Assembly: GCA_018061105.1 (NCBI GenBank)
Contig: JAGOUU010000007.1
Location: forward strand, 1 to 44,792
DNA length: 44,792 nucleotides
Direction of reading: 5' to 3'
DNA from: Gammaproteobacteria bacterium
GTDB lineage: Bacteria; Pseudomonadota; Gammaproteobacteria; JAGOUU01
The notes under the pieces are model-generated. The model was not told the origin of the DNA. It worked only from the letters and a program-made list of their open reading frames with translations, and searched no databases. The translations under genes and the position numbers were made by a program. Below are positions 34,170 to 41,993 of the stretch, in pieces (position 1 is the first letter of the stretch; each line of letters starts with the position of its first letter).

Positions 34170-35072
34170 TGTTCTTGCTTTTAATCTAAGCCGAAGGGCA
34201 ATAATATTGATAGTAACTAATAAGATTACTGTAATAATATGTTCAGTCTTTGGTACGGTGCCTTGTAACATATACGACCAATAGGCAATTAAACCAAACT
34301 TCAGATAAGAAACAGGTGCTAGCCAGTTTAGTGTTGAAACTTGTATAGCTAAAAATAATAGTAACACATTGAAGATTCTTAAAATGCTCATGCCAGCAAA
34401 GCTTATTAAATTATCGCTATTGATTAAATTGGGTATATTTTGATAATAAAAAGGTAATAAAAACAAACCTGCAAATAAAAAAGTATAGAAAGCCTGCACG
34501 ACATAATGTTCGGTATGCACTTGTTGTTTGCAAATTACTTCATAAGTTGACCAAAGAATAGTAGATATTATTGCTACAATAAAACCATAACTCGAAATAG
34601 CAATTTCAACTCGCAATGTAAAAGCTATAATGCTGTAACAAATTAACCCAAGAAATATGCAGTTAGAATTTATTCGTTCAGCTTTAAATAAAGAAGCTAA
34701 AGTAAGAGTTACTAATGGTGATAAATAATTAACTAATATAGCATTGGTGCTACCAAAGGCTTTGACCGCTTCAATCCAAGCTAGCATGGCTATAATAGTT
34801 AGCACAGCGCGTAGTGGGTATAGCTTTAAATTGGCTGATCTTAATTGCTTTTTAAAAAAGATCCAAACAAATGGTAACAACAGCCCACTACCTAATAAGC
34901 TTAAAAAGCCTAGTTGGGTTATCGAGTCCATCTTATAGCTTTCAGGGTTTTCAAAGCTTAAAGATAAAATGCAGAAGCCTGACAACGCCAAGATCTTACA
35001 TATCACACCAAATAAATGACGGTAATAATCATTATTTATAACAGAATTTAGGGTAGGGGATTGAGTTTCCAT
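34161..35072 (-). CDS. EamA/DMT-superfamily transporter
   Basis: A 303-residue protein with about ten hydrophobic helices in two EamA repeats, as in RhaT/YdcZ-like drug/metabolite transporters. Recognisable spots are AMLAWIEAVKAFGSTNAIL with VNYLSPLVTLTLASLF in the first repeat, and STLNWLAPVSYLKFGLIAYW in the second. The N-terminal 14 residues are polar. Substrate unknown; amino acids, nucleobases or S-adenosylmethionine are carried by relatives. No strong ribosome-binding site is seen. Confidence 0.87.
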   Translation of the reverse strand: METQSPTLNSVINNDYYRHLFGVICKILALSGFCILSLSFENPESYKMDSITQLGFLSLLGSGLLLPFVWIFFKKQLRSANLKLYPLRAVLTIIAMLAWIEAVKAFGSTNAILVNYLSPLVTLTLASLFKAERINSNCIFLGLICYSIIAFTLRVEIAISSYGFIVAIISTILWSTYEVICKQQVHTEHYVVQAFYTFLFAGLFLLPFYYQNIPNLINSDNLISFAGMSILRIFNVLLLFLAIQVSTLNWLAPVSYLKFGLIAYWSYMLQGTVPKTEHIITVILLVTINIIALRLRLKARTSS

Positions 35073-35211
35073 AGGCTAATTTATCCTAAAGCTAACTAAA
35101 GCTACAATCTCAAATATTAAGTAATCTTACCTGATGGGACTGGATTTATCTAGTTGAGATTTTAGCTATAAATAAAAAAATAACCTAAAATACAAAAAAA
35201 ATTTTGCCCAT

Positions 35212-35220
35212 TGCTATACT
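35212..35220 (+). promoter_or_regulatory. Candidate extended -10 promoter of the fliA-like gene
   Basis: TGCTATACT (35212-35220) matches an extended -10 element (TGnTATAAT) with one change. No -35 box fits at 17 bases. It would give a 5' leader of about 75 bases with no clear Shine-Dalgarno sequence before the ATG at 35304. The 231-base gap from 35073 to 35303 holds nothing else recognisable. Confidence 0.4.
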
Positions 35221-35303
35221 CTACAGTGTACATATAAAAAATATAAAACAATATAAGAATTATAACGCTTAATAACAACAATAATAATTGAGTTGTTTTC
35301 TTT

Positions 35304-36005
35304 ATGGATAAGAACATCAAAGAGATGTCTCAAGATGAATTGCTCAAACGCTATAAAAATCTAGTTAGAAGTATTGCTTTAAGAACTATCGCTAGATTAC
35401 CGCCAAATATTCATCTTGATGACTTAACTCAGGTTGGCCTCATGGCTGTACTCGAAGCTGCTAAAAATTATGATCCAACCAAAGGGGCAAGTTTTGAAAC
35501 CTATGCTGGGATTCGGATTAGAGGTTCAATGATAGATGAAATAAGACGGGAAGATTGGCTACCACGATCTGCTCATCGTAGTAGTAAATTATTGGCAAAA
35601 GCTAATGATTATATCTCTGATCATAATCATAAAGATATTAGCACTTCTGAGCTCTGTCAGCATCTCGATATAACAGAAAAAGAGTACAATAAACTAGGTA
35701 GCATTAAAAGCAATTATAAAATTTTTCATTTTGAAGACATAGGCTTAGAAGAAGAAAACTTTTTAGTTTCTAATGACGACAAAGATATCTTTGGTAATAT
35801 TGAAAATAAATTTCTCCGCAAAGCTATAGATGAAAATTTAGAAAAATTGCCGCTAAAAGAACGGATAGTTTTAATTCTATACTATGATAATGAATTAAGT
35901 TTAAAGCAAATTGGTGAGATCTTATCTGTGACTGAATCGAGAGTTTGTCAATTGCATAGTAAAGCTATGCAACGTTTGGAAAAGCATCTCGAAGGCTGGC
36001 AGTAG
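35304..36005 (+). CDS. fliA: FliA-family RNA polymerase sigma factor (sigma-28)
   Basis: The 233-residue protein contains sigma region 2 (about residues 12-85, with HLDDLTQVGLMAVLEAAKNY, then SFETYAGIRIRGSMIDEIRR), the diagnostic DWLPRSAHR, region 3, and region 4 (about 175-230, with LPLKERIVLILYYDNELS and ESRVCQLHSKAMQRL). Size and the WLPRS block match FliA (E. coli 239 residues). It is remarkable for standing alone between a transporter gene and dus, with no flhF, flhG, motA or other flagellar genes. It could control remaining flagellar genes elsewhere or a reassigned regulon. Confidence 0.93.
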   Translation: MDKNIKEMSQDELLKRYKNLVRSIALRTIARLPPNIHLDDLTQVGLMAVLEAAKNYDPTKGASFETYAGIRIRGSMIDEIRREDWLPRSAHRSSKLLAKANDYISDHNHKDISTSELCQHLDITEKEYNKLGSIKSNYKIFHFEDIGLEEENFLVSNDDKDIFGNIENKFLRKAIDENLEKLPLKERIVLILYYDNELSLKQIGEILSVTESRVCQLHSKAMQRLEKHLEGWQ

Positions 36006-36049
36006 TATTAATGCTTTTAATTTAGTTGAAGTGCTGATACTATTGTAGC

Positions 36050-37207
36050 ATGATTAATACACAGTTTAAATTTGCTCATAAAACTATAAAACCCCTAGCT
36101 TACGGTCATTTAAGTATTTGGCCGCCGGTTGTTTTAGCGCCTATGGCTGGGATTACGCATTATCCTTTTAGACAATTGTGTCGAGAATTTGGGCCTTGCC
36201 TTGCTGTCAGTGAAATGGTAACAGCAAGATCGTTAGTAGAAAATAATATCAAAACTCTTCAAATAGCGAAGTTTGGACCTAATGAAAACCCAAGAAGTAT
36301 TCAACTTTATGGCATAGATCCTTATTATATTGGAGAGGCGGTAAAACGCTTAGTTGGTGAAGACAAAGTTGATCATATAGATTTAAACTTTGGTTGCCCG
36401 GTAAAAAAAGTTACGCGAAACGGTGGTGGAGCAGCATTACCATATAAAGTAAATCTATTAAGAAGTATTATTAGTCAGGCGGTAAAAAATGCCGAAAATA
36501 TACCTATTACTGTTAAATGCCGAATGGGTATTAATGACCAAAATTTAACCTATTTAGATACGGGTGTTATTGCACAAGATGAAGGTTGTTCAGCAATCGC
36601 TTTGCATGCTCGCACTGCAGCACAAATGTATTCTGGAACTGCTGATTGGTCAGCAATAAAATTATTGAAATCTACATTAAAATATATCCCAGTTCTTGGT
36701 AATGGTGATATCTTTATGGCAGAGCATGTCTTGGATATGATTGCAAAAACAAATTGTGATGGTGTAGTCATTGGGCGTGGTTGCTTAGGTCGACCATGGT
36801 TATTTAGAGATATTCTCAATCTAATAGATGGTTCAGCTAGAGCGGAAGAACCAAATTTACAGCAAGTTATTGCTATAATGTTACGTCATTTGGATTTAAT
36901 GATTACTTGGTTTGGTGAAGAGCAAGCCTTAATAAAATTTCGAAAAGATGCTTGTTATTATCTAAAAGGTTTTAAAAGTAGTACCAAAATTAGAGAAATT
37001 ATCATGACAGTAAAATCCAGACAACAAATGCAAGATTTGCTTTATGCACAAGATTTAACTGAGTCTTATCCAATTACTGTTATTAATGAACCACGTGGTA
37101 AAACTGGTCGTGGCCAAGAGGTTTGTTTGCCGTATGGATTTTTAGATTGTAAAAAATCAATGATCCCTATAGCATTAGAGGCTGAGGATGATATTTCTGG
37201 AGGCTAA
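36050..37207 (+). CDS. tRNA-dihydrouridine synthase (DusB/NifR3-like, unusual branch)
   Basis: FMN enzyme that reduces uridine to dihydrouridine in tRNA. The 385-residue protein has LAPMAGITHYPFRQLCREFG, the catalytic cysteine in LNFGCPVKKVTR, LHARTAAQMYSG and VVIGRGCLGRPWLFRDI. Several stretches (RSIQLYGIDPYYIGEAVK, TYLDTGVIAQDEG and a C-terminal extension ending in DDISGG) look like the longer actinobacterial Dus proteins, not the about 320-residue gammaproteobacterial DusB that is followed by fis; no fis is present here. The start follows fliA by 44 bases. Function is secure, origin is inference. Confidence 0.92.
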   Translation: MINTQFKFAHKTIKPLAYGHLSIWPPVVLAPMAGITHYPFRQLCREFGPCLAVSEMVTARSLVENNIKTLQIAKFGPNENPRSIQLYGIDPYYIGEAVKRLVGEDKVDHIDLNFGCPVKKVTRNGGGAALPYKVNLLRSIISQAVKNAENIPITVKCRMGINDQNLTYLDTGVIAQDEGCSAIALHARTAAQMYSGTADWSAIKLLKSTLKYIPVLGNGDIFMAEHVLDMIAKTNCDGVVIGRGCLGRPWLFRDILNLIDGSARAEEPNLQQVIAIMLRHLDLMITWFGEEQALIKFRKDACYYLKGFKSSTKIREIIMTVKSRQQMQDLLYAQDLTESYPITVINEPRGKTGRGQEVCLPYGFLDCKKSMIPIALEAEDDISGG

Positions 37208-37258
37208 ATCTGATCTACAATCTATCTTTGTTAAATATTTGTAAAAAAAATTATTTGT

Positions 37259-37287
37259 TTGTTAGAAGAAATTTGTTAAGCTATAAT
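37259..37287 (+). promoter_or_regulatory. Strong sigma-70 promoter of the Lys/Ala repeat protein
   Basis: TTGTTA (37259-37264), a spacer of exactly 17 bases, and a perfect TATAAT (37282-37287). Transcription would start near 37294, about 30 bases before the ATG, with AGGA (37312-37315) as ribosome-binding site. It is the best -10 match noticed in the window, suggesting high expression. Confidence 0.7.
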
Positions 37288-37324
37288 CTAATGGATTAAC
37301 ATTAATTACTTAGGATTAAAACTT

Positions 37325-37558
37325 ATGGCAACAAAGAAAAAGTCAACAGCTAAAAAAGCAGTTACTAAAAGACCAGCAGCTAAAAAACCAGTAGCTAAAA
37401 AACCAGCAGCTAAAAAACCAGCAGCTAAAAAACCAGCAGCTAAAAAACCAGCAGCTAAAAAACCAGCAGCTAAAAAGTCTAAAACTAAAAAAACTAGTCT
37501 TCCTATGAAGTTACTAAAAGATCTAACAAATAGCGCTCTTAAATCTCGAAAAAAATAA
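37325..37558 (+). CDS. Histone H1-like Lys/Ala/Pro-rich repeat protein (77 residues)
   Basis: Small, very basic protein built of the pentapeptide AAKKP (one unit VAKKP), flanked by MATKKKSTAKKAVTKR and a non-repeat C-terminus (KKTSLPMKLLKDLTNSALKS). Such H1/AlgP-like proteins bind DNA and condense nucleoids in several bacteria, including intracellular ones; here that role is inferred from composition. The gene has its own strong promoter. The DNA repeats are almost identical, so the protein length is likely to vary among strains. Confidence 0.85.
   Translation: MATKKKSTAKKAVTKRPAAKKPVAKKPAAKKPAAKKPAAKKPAAKKPAAKKSKTKKTSLPMKLLKDLTNSALKSRKK
37376..37480 (+). repeat. 15-bp tandem repeat encoding AAKKP
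   Basis: Six full units of GCAGCTAAAAAACCA begin at 37376, 37391, 37406, 37421, 37436 and 37451; only the second has one substitution (GTAGC). A seventh, diverging unit starts at 37466. Changes in copy number keep the reading frame. Confidence 0.95.
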
Positions 37559-37564
37559 TGAAAA

Positions 37565-37601
37565 TTATAAACCAGGGTAACTTTTTGATTCTGGTTTATA
37601 A
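37565..37601 (-). terminator. 11-bp stem hairpin, possible terminator on the minus strand
   Basis: TTATAAACCAG (37565-37575) pairs perfectly with CTGGTTTATAA (37591-37601), loop 15 bases. On the plus strand it is followed by A, not T. On the minus strand it is followed by TTTTC and, after a few bases, a run of T, so it may end transcripts of the convergent GNAT gene, or act in both directions after the repeat-protein gene. Confidence 0.5.
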
Positions 37602-37634
37602 AAAGCTATTCTTGCCATTATTTCAATTTGTTCA

Positions 37635-37664
37635 GGTGATTAAAAATACAGCATTTTAATCACC
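37635..37664. other. Second strong hairpin between convergent genes
   Basis: GGTGATTAAAA (37635-37645) pairs perfectly with TTTTAATCACC (37654-37664) across an 8-base loop. No T-run follows on either strand immediately. It may protect an RNA end or mark a small RNA; the remaining gap up to 37759 shows no gene. Confidence 0.6.
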
Positions 37665-37759
37665 CTGAGTGCATGCAAAAGTATTGCGCAGGAACTTGAT
37701 ATTAAAGTAATCCAGAGTATTTATATTTCAGGGCTGGAGTTTGATTTTAGATGAATATT

Positions 37760-38293
37760 TTATAAGTCAGATGAAATTGATAAAAAAGTTTGTCTCGTGA
37801 CCTGGCCCCAAACAGGATCTTCCAGCATTTCTTCTTTGTAATTATCTAATGTATAAATTGATATCGACTTTCTCCAAAATTTAACGGCATTATCTGCACC
37901 TTTGATCTGTTGTACTTGCCAATATCCTGGATGTTTACTAAAAATATAATGAGAAAACTGTATCCCTATTTTTTTCTTTCTTTGGGATGGAATAATATAA
38001 AATTCAGCGATATACATGGGTTGTGCATCGATATCTAATACGCAGAAGCCTAAAGGGGAGGTTTCTTGATAAACTAAATACCCTATGCAAGGTTGCGTGG
38101 GTAGGGTATCTAAAGAAAAGAGTCCTTGAGCATTGGGTGATTTGTCCGTGATACTAGAAAACTCTGCTTCGTAAGCTTGAGCCAAATTTTGAAAAACAAA
38201 TAAATTATTATTGTCTATTAGTTTAATAAATAGCTTTTGATCTATATTAATGATATCAGTATTCAGATTTAGCTCATGTATGCCTCGTGCCAT
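37760..38293 (-). CDS. GNAT-family N-acetyltransferase
   Basis: Acetyl-CoA-dependent transferase of unknown substrate, about 177 residues from the ATG at 38293 (MARGIHELNLNTD); a GTG at 38356 would add 21 mostly hydrophobic residues and is less likely. GNAT strand 4 and motif A are visible in PMYIAEFYIIPSQRKKKIG (a degenerate acetyl-CoA pyrophosphate loop), and the late NAVKFWRKS matches the motif B region (N...FW/FY). Neither possible start has a clear Shine-Dalgarno sequence. Confidence 0.75.
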   Translation of the reverse strand: MARGIHELNLNTDIINIDQKLFIKLIDNNNLFVFQNLAQAYEAEFSSITDKSPNAQGLFSLDTLPTQPCIGYLVYQETSPLGFCVLDIDAQPMYIAEFYIIPSQRKKKIGIQFSHYIFSKHPGYWQVQQIKGADNAVKFWRKSISIYTLDNYKEEMLEDPVWGQVTRQTFLSISSDL

Positions 38294-38374
38294 TTTTCTG
38301 TAGTCTTTTAAATAATTTTTTCTAATATATATATTTAAATAATAGCAGAAAAGCACCGTTTTTTTAAGAAATTA

Positions 38375-39055
38375 TTACTCAGGAGTAGGTCTAGATACTG
38401 GTGCATCGACTATTTTAGAAGCTGCATATGCTGCTGAAGCTGTTAGTACAGGTCTAACAAGCAAAGTAGCTGAAGAAGTCGCAGCAGCTCTCGTGCTAAA
38501 TCTAGATATAGCCCCCACATATAATTGGTATTTAATATATGTTACTAATTTTAGTTCAAGCCTTGACCAGATCTTTTTATTAAAATAAGCACAACTTCTT
38601 GCAAATTCATCTTCAGTAGTTTTAGATGGATTTTCTATCAATTGGTGAAGATCGGCTGCTAGTTTATTAATACAATCCTGAAACCTTTTTAACTTAATCT
38701 TGCTAACTGCTGACATGTATTGCTGCAAGCTTTTATGGTATAGAGCGTCTAATTTTCTTTTTGCAACAAGAGGTTGTGGAGAATCTATATTTGTTGCTAA
38801 GTCTTCAATTTGTTTAATCTCTTCATGAGCAATAAAAATAGCTTTTGTTACTGTTTTAGGTATGAAGTCAGGATAGTTCTTAAAAATATAGTCCAAATGG
38901 TCAGCAAATTGTGGGTTGATTAAATTACGTACTTCAGCCAAGAGCCGATTATATTCAGCGCCGGCAGGAGAAAGTCCACGCAATTTTAGCTCTTCGCAAT
39001 GCGATAATAAATCCAGGCATGTGGTTTTTAAAACAAATGAACTTACTGTTGACAT
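38375..39055 (-). CDS. Hypothetical helical protein with hydrophobic C-terminus (226 residues)
   Basis: No family recognised. The start at 39055 is supported by GGAGA about 4 bases upstream on the minus strand; the frame extends further to 39088 without a ribosome-binding site. The protein is almost wholly alpha-helical and charged from residue 10 to 175 (CLDLLSHCEELKLRG, AHEEIKQIEDLATN, KLKRFQDCINKLAADLHQLI). It ends with an Ala/Ser/Thr/Val-rich segment (RAAATSSATLLVRPVLTASA) and a short proline-containing tail. No signal peptide. It could be a membrane-tethered or secreted protein; neither is shown. Confidence 0.7.
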   Translation of the reverse strand: MSTVSSFVLKTTCLDLLSHCEELKLRGLSPAGAEYNRLLAEVRNLINPQFADHLDYIFKNYPDFIPKTVTKAIFIAHEEIKQIEDLATNIDSPQPLVAKRKLDALYHKSLQQYMSAVSKIKLKRFQDCINKLAADLHQLIENPSKTTEDEFARSCAYFNKKIWSRLELKLVTYIKYQLYVGAISRFSTRAAATSSATLLVRPVLTASAAYAASKIVDAPVSRPTPE

Positions 39056-39124
39056 AAATCTCCAAATTAATTTACAAATTAAAATCAATGTCAGATTTTA
39101 ACATTGTAAAAAAACAAGAGCAAA

Positions 39125-40081
39125 CTAATTGAAGTATTCAATTACAACTTTACCTTTTGATTTGCCTGATTCTAATTTTTTTAATTCTTCTAAGGTATTA
39201 TTTAAATCTATAACTTTATTAATTATTGGCTTAATTTTATAATTAATAATTAAGTTAGAGATTTCTTGGAGATCTTGTGAGTTGCAATCCATTAGAATAA
39301 AGTCGGTTTTCACGTTATTTTTTTGACTTATGTTAAGAGTATCCAAATCGGGATGGTTAATGATGCAGGGTACACTACCGCCGCTTTTACATGCTAGAAT
39401 GCTTCTTGGATAATTTAAACCTCCAACGGTTTCTAAGACAATATCCATTTTGCCAAAACTTTCGCAGACTGCAACAAAGTCTTCTTTTTCGTAATCGATA
39501 CAATGATCAGCGCCTAGTTCAAATAAATCTTGATGGTTGACTTTGCGGGCAGTAGTAAATACTTTAGCGCCTTGAACTTTTGCATATTGAATAGCTAAGC
39601 TTCCTACGCCACCAGCTCCAGCATGAATAAGTATTTTATCGTTAGCTTTAATATTAGCATAATCCCGTAGGCACTGAACAACTGTTAGCCCAATTACAGG
39701 TAAAGCGGCTGCTTCAACGTGGGATAAAATATCTGGTTTTTTTGCAACTAAGTTGGCATTAACTGCGCAATATTCAGCGCAGCCGCCGCCTAGCGCTAGT
39801 TCATTAGCAAAAAAAACTTCGTCGCCTATGCTCAAGTTCTTAACAGATGCACCCAGTTTAGTAATCACTCCGGAGACATCGATGCCAAAAACATAGGGAA
39901 AATTGACCGATAATAAATCTTTTAGATCTCCATGGCAGACTTTATAATCTACAGGATTAAGAGCGCAAGCATGGACCTTGACTAAAAGTTCATGAGATGT
40001 AATCTCGGGTAGGTTAACAGAAGTGTTATCTAATTGTATACTGTCAGTAGATCCATAATTATTAATAAATAATGCTCGCAT
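39125..40081 (-). CDS. Zinc-independent quinone oxidoreductase-like alcohol dehydrogenase (MDR family)
   Basis: NADPH-dependent reductase of the medium-chain superfamily, about 319 residues. The start is one of two adjacent ATGs (40081, 40084) or a TTG (40087), behind a strong GGAGGA (minus strand, 40093-40088); 40081 gives 7-base spacing from GGAGG. Motifs: CALNPVDYKVCHGD, FGIDVSGVITKLG, the Rossmann loop IHAGAGGVGSLAIQYAK and GADHCIDYEKEDF. The zinc-ligand residues of classical alcohol dehydrogenases are absent, as in quinone oxidoreductases. Substrate unknown. Confidence 0.88.
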   Translation of the reverse strand: MRALFINNYGSTDSIQLDNTSVNLPEITSHELLVKVHACALNPVDYKVCHGDLKDLLSVNFPYVFGIDVSGVITKLGASVKNLSIGDEVFFANELALGGGCAEYCAVNANLVAKKPDILSHVEAAALPVIGLTVVQCLRDYANIKANDKILIHAGAGGVGSLAIQYAKVQGAKVFTTARKVNHQDLFELGADHCIDYEKEDFVAVCESFGKMDIVLETVGGLNYPRSILACKSGGSVPCIINHPDLDTLNISQKNNVKTDFILMDCNSQDLQEISNLIINYKIKPIINKVIDLNNTLEELKKLESGKSKGKVVIEYFN

Positions 40082-40119
40082 CATCAATCCTCCATGATTA
40101 ACAATAAAATTATAAAAAA

Positions 40120-41172
40120 TTAAAAAGCTGAAGTAAAATTAGCTTTAAATATATTTAATAAACTTTGTGCCGAGCTGGTTAATTTTTCCGATAAAGATTT
40201 CTTATTTTCATATTTTACAGAAAATAGCTCATGAGTTTTATAATAGTCTAATATTATGTCATCTGAAGTGGCTATTTTATCCACAAGATTTTTTTGCTTG
40301 GCTATTGTGCCGTACCAGTATTCACCGGTTGCTACTTCTTCGATGTCTAGATTAATCCGGCGATCAGTAATATATTTTTTAAATAATTCGTGAGTTAATT
40401 CTAGCTCGTCTTTAAATTTTTCTCTGGCTTTATTATCATTTTTACCAAACATTGTTAATGTTCTTTTATACTCGCCAGCAGTATGTTGTTCAAATTCTAT
40501 ATTGTGCTTTTCAAGAAGCTTATGAAAATTGGGGATTTGCCCAACAACACCAATAGAACCTATGACAGCAAAAGGAGCTGCAATAATTTGATCGGCTACA
40601 CATGCCATCATATAACCACCGCTGGCAGCTATTTTATCAACAGTTATTGTAAGTTTAACTCCTTGTTGTCTGAGTCTATCTAGTTGAGACGCAGCTAAGC
40701 CATAAGCATGTACCATGCCGCCGCCGCTTTCAAGTTTTACTAACACCTCGTCATGTTTTTTATCAAGAACTGGCAATATAGCATTTATACAAGATTGTAG
40801 CTCGGTGACTGCAGAGGCTTTGATATCGCCATCGAAGTCTAAAACAAACAGACGCGGCTTAGACGGCTCTTCTGAATTTATATTAGTTATATTTTTTTTA
40901 TTTTTATAAGTTTTTTTAGTGTTTTTAGACTCTTTAGCTTCTTGTTTTAACAATAGTTTAAATTGTTTTTTATCAAAAATCATGCCTTTTACTTCGTTTA
41001 ATTGATTTTTAATTTTTTCACTAAGGTTTTCAATATGTAAACGGCCACCTTTGAGAGCTTGTTTTTGCTTGGCTGAGAAGCCTAATATGCCAATGACTAT
41101 TATTAGAATAGACCCAGTTACAGTTACAGCTTTGGCTAGAAATAATAAATATTGAAGTAAAATGTCTGACAC
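40120..41172 (-). CDS. sohB: SohB-type inner-membrane serine protease (S49)
   Basis: Signal-peptide-peptidase-like protease. The start is placed at a GTG (41172): AGGA lies 7 bases upstream and the product is then 350 residues, the size of E. coli SohB (349), starting with the family pattern VSDILLQYLLFLAKAVTV. The longer frame to 41229 would overlap queC. One N-terminal membrane helix (about residues 14-32), then a charged linker, then the S49 core: VKLESGGGMVHAYGLAA, the nucleophile serine in KIAASGGYMMACVAD, and the catalytic lysine in GTIAKQKNLVDKI. It is divergent from queC with 48 bases between. Confidence 0.93.
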   Translation of the reverse strand: MSDILLQYLLFLAKAVTVTGSILIIVIGILGFSAKQKQALKGGRLHIENLSEKIKNQLNEVKGMIFDKKQFKLLLKQEAKESKNTKKTYKNKKNITNINSEEPSKPRLFVLDFDGDIKASAVTELQSCINAILPVLDKKHDEVLVKLESGGGMVHAYGLAASQLDRLRQQGVKLTITVDKIAASGGYMMACVADQIIAAPFAVIGSIGVVGQIPNFHKLLEKHNIEFEQHTAGEYKRTLTMFGKNDNKAREKFKDELELTHELFKKYITDRRINLDIEEVATGEYWYGTIAKQKNLVDKIATSDDIILDYYKTHELFSVKYENKKSLSEKLTSSAQSLLNIFKANFTSAF

Positions 41173-41220
41173 GATACAATCCTGATCTAAATTTTTGCAA
41201 TTAATTATAAAATTATAATC

Positions 41221-41898
41221 ATGCATCATGACTCAAAAAAGCCAAATTGTATAGTCTTATTATCAGGTGGCTTGGACTCAACGACGGTACTAGCTTTGGC
41301 AAAACACGAGCAATATAATTGCTATGCTTTAAGTTTTAATTACGGCCAGCGCCATAGTATCGAGCTTGAATCTGCTAAAAAAATAGCTCAAAAATATCAA
41401 GTTATCGAGCACAAGATTATAGATGTAAATTTTTTAACCCAGCTTGGGCACTCGGCTTTAACGGACCATAGCATACCTGTTCCTGATTATGATCCCCATA
41501 ATACAGAAATTCCGGTTACTTATGTTCCGGCTAGAAATACAGTTTTTATTTCTATAGCATTAGGGTGGGCTGAGATCATTAAAGCTCATAGTATATTCAT
41601 AGGTGCTAGTTTTATAGATTATAGTGGTTATAGAGACTGCCGGCCTGAATATTTTGTTGCTTATCAAAAATTAATCGATGTAGCTGTTGAAAATATTACT
41701 ATTAAAACGCCATTATTAAATTTATCTAAAGCCGAGACTATTCAGTTAGGCCATAGTCTAGGAGTAAATTACTATGATACAGTTTCATGTTATCAGGCTA
41801 ATGACAAAGGCCACGCTTGTGGTAAATGTGATAGCTGTGCACTGAGAAAACAGGGGTTTTTAGTAGCTAACACAGAAGATCAAACTTATTATTATTAA
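41221..41898 (+). CDS. queC: 7-cyano-7-deazaguanine synthase
   Basis: ATP-dependent amidation and dehydration of carboxydeazaguanine to preQ0, on the way to queuosine in tRNA. The 225-residue protein has the PP-loop SGGLDS (residues 15-20), NYGQRHSIEL, TYVPARNTVF and the zinc-binding cluster SCYQ with HACGKCDSC near the C-terminus. The ATG at 41221 has no Shine-Dalgarno sequence; an in-frame ATG follows at 41227 only if a shifted frame is used, so 41221 is kept. No other queuosine gene is nearby. Confidence 0.95.
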   Translation: MHHDSKKPNCIVLLSGGLDSTTVLALAKHEQYNCYALSFNYGQRHSIELESAKKIAQKYQVIEHKIIDVNFLTQLGHSALTDHSIPVPDYDPHNTEIPVTYVPARNTVFISIALGWAEIIKAHSIFIGASFIDYSGYRDCRPEYFVAYQKLIDVAVENITIKTPLLNLSKAETIQLGHSLGVNYYDTVSCYQANDKGHACGKCDSCALRKQGFLVANTEDQTYYY

Positions 41899-41993
41899 GA
41901 TAACTTGGTATATTATTAATAAGCCTTGTGAGAGTGGATTAATTTAATTATAATAGAATAATATTTTAATATAACTTCTAGTGAATATTATCT

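Noticed and set aside
37376-37480. CRISPR array
   Set aside because: The 15-bp units are contiguous with no spacers and encode a regular pentapeptide.
41173-41229. Longer sohB start overlapping queC
   Set aside because: The GTG at 41172 has a Shine-Dalgarno sequence and gives the normal family length; the extension carries no family sequence.
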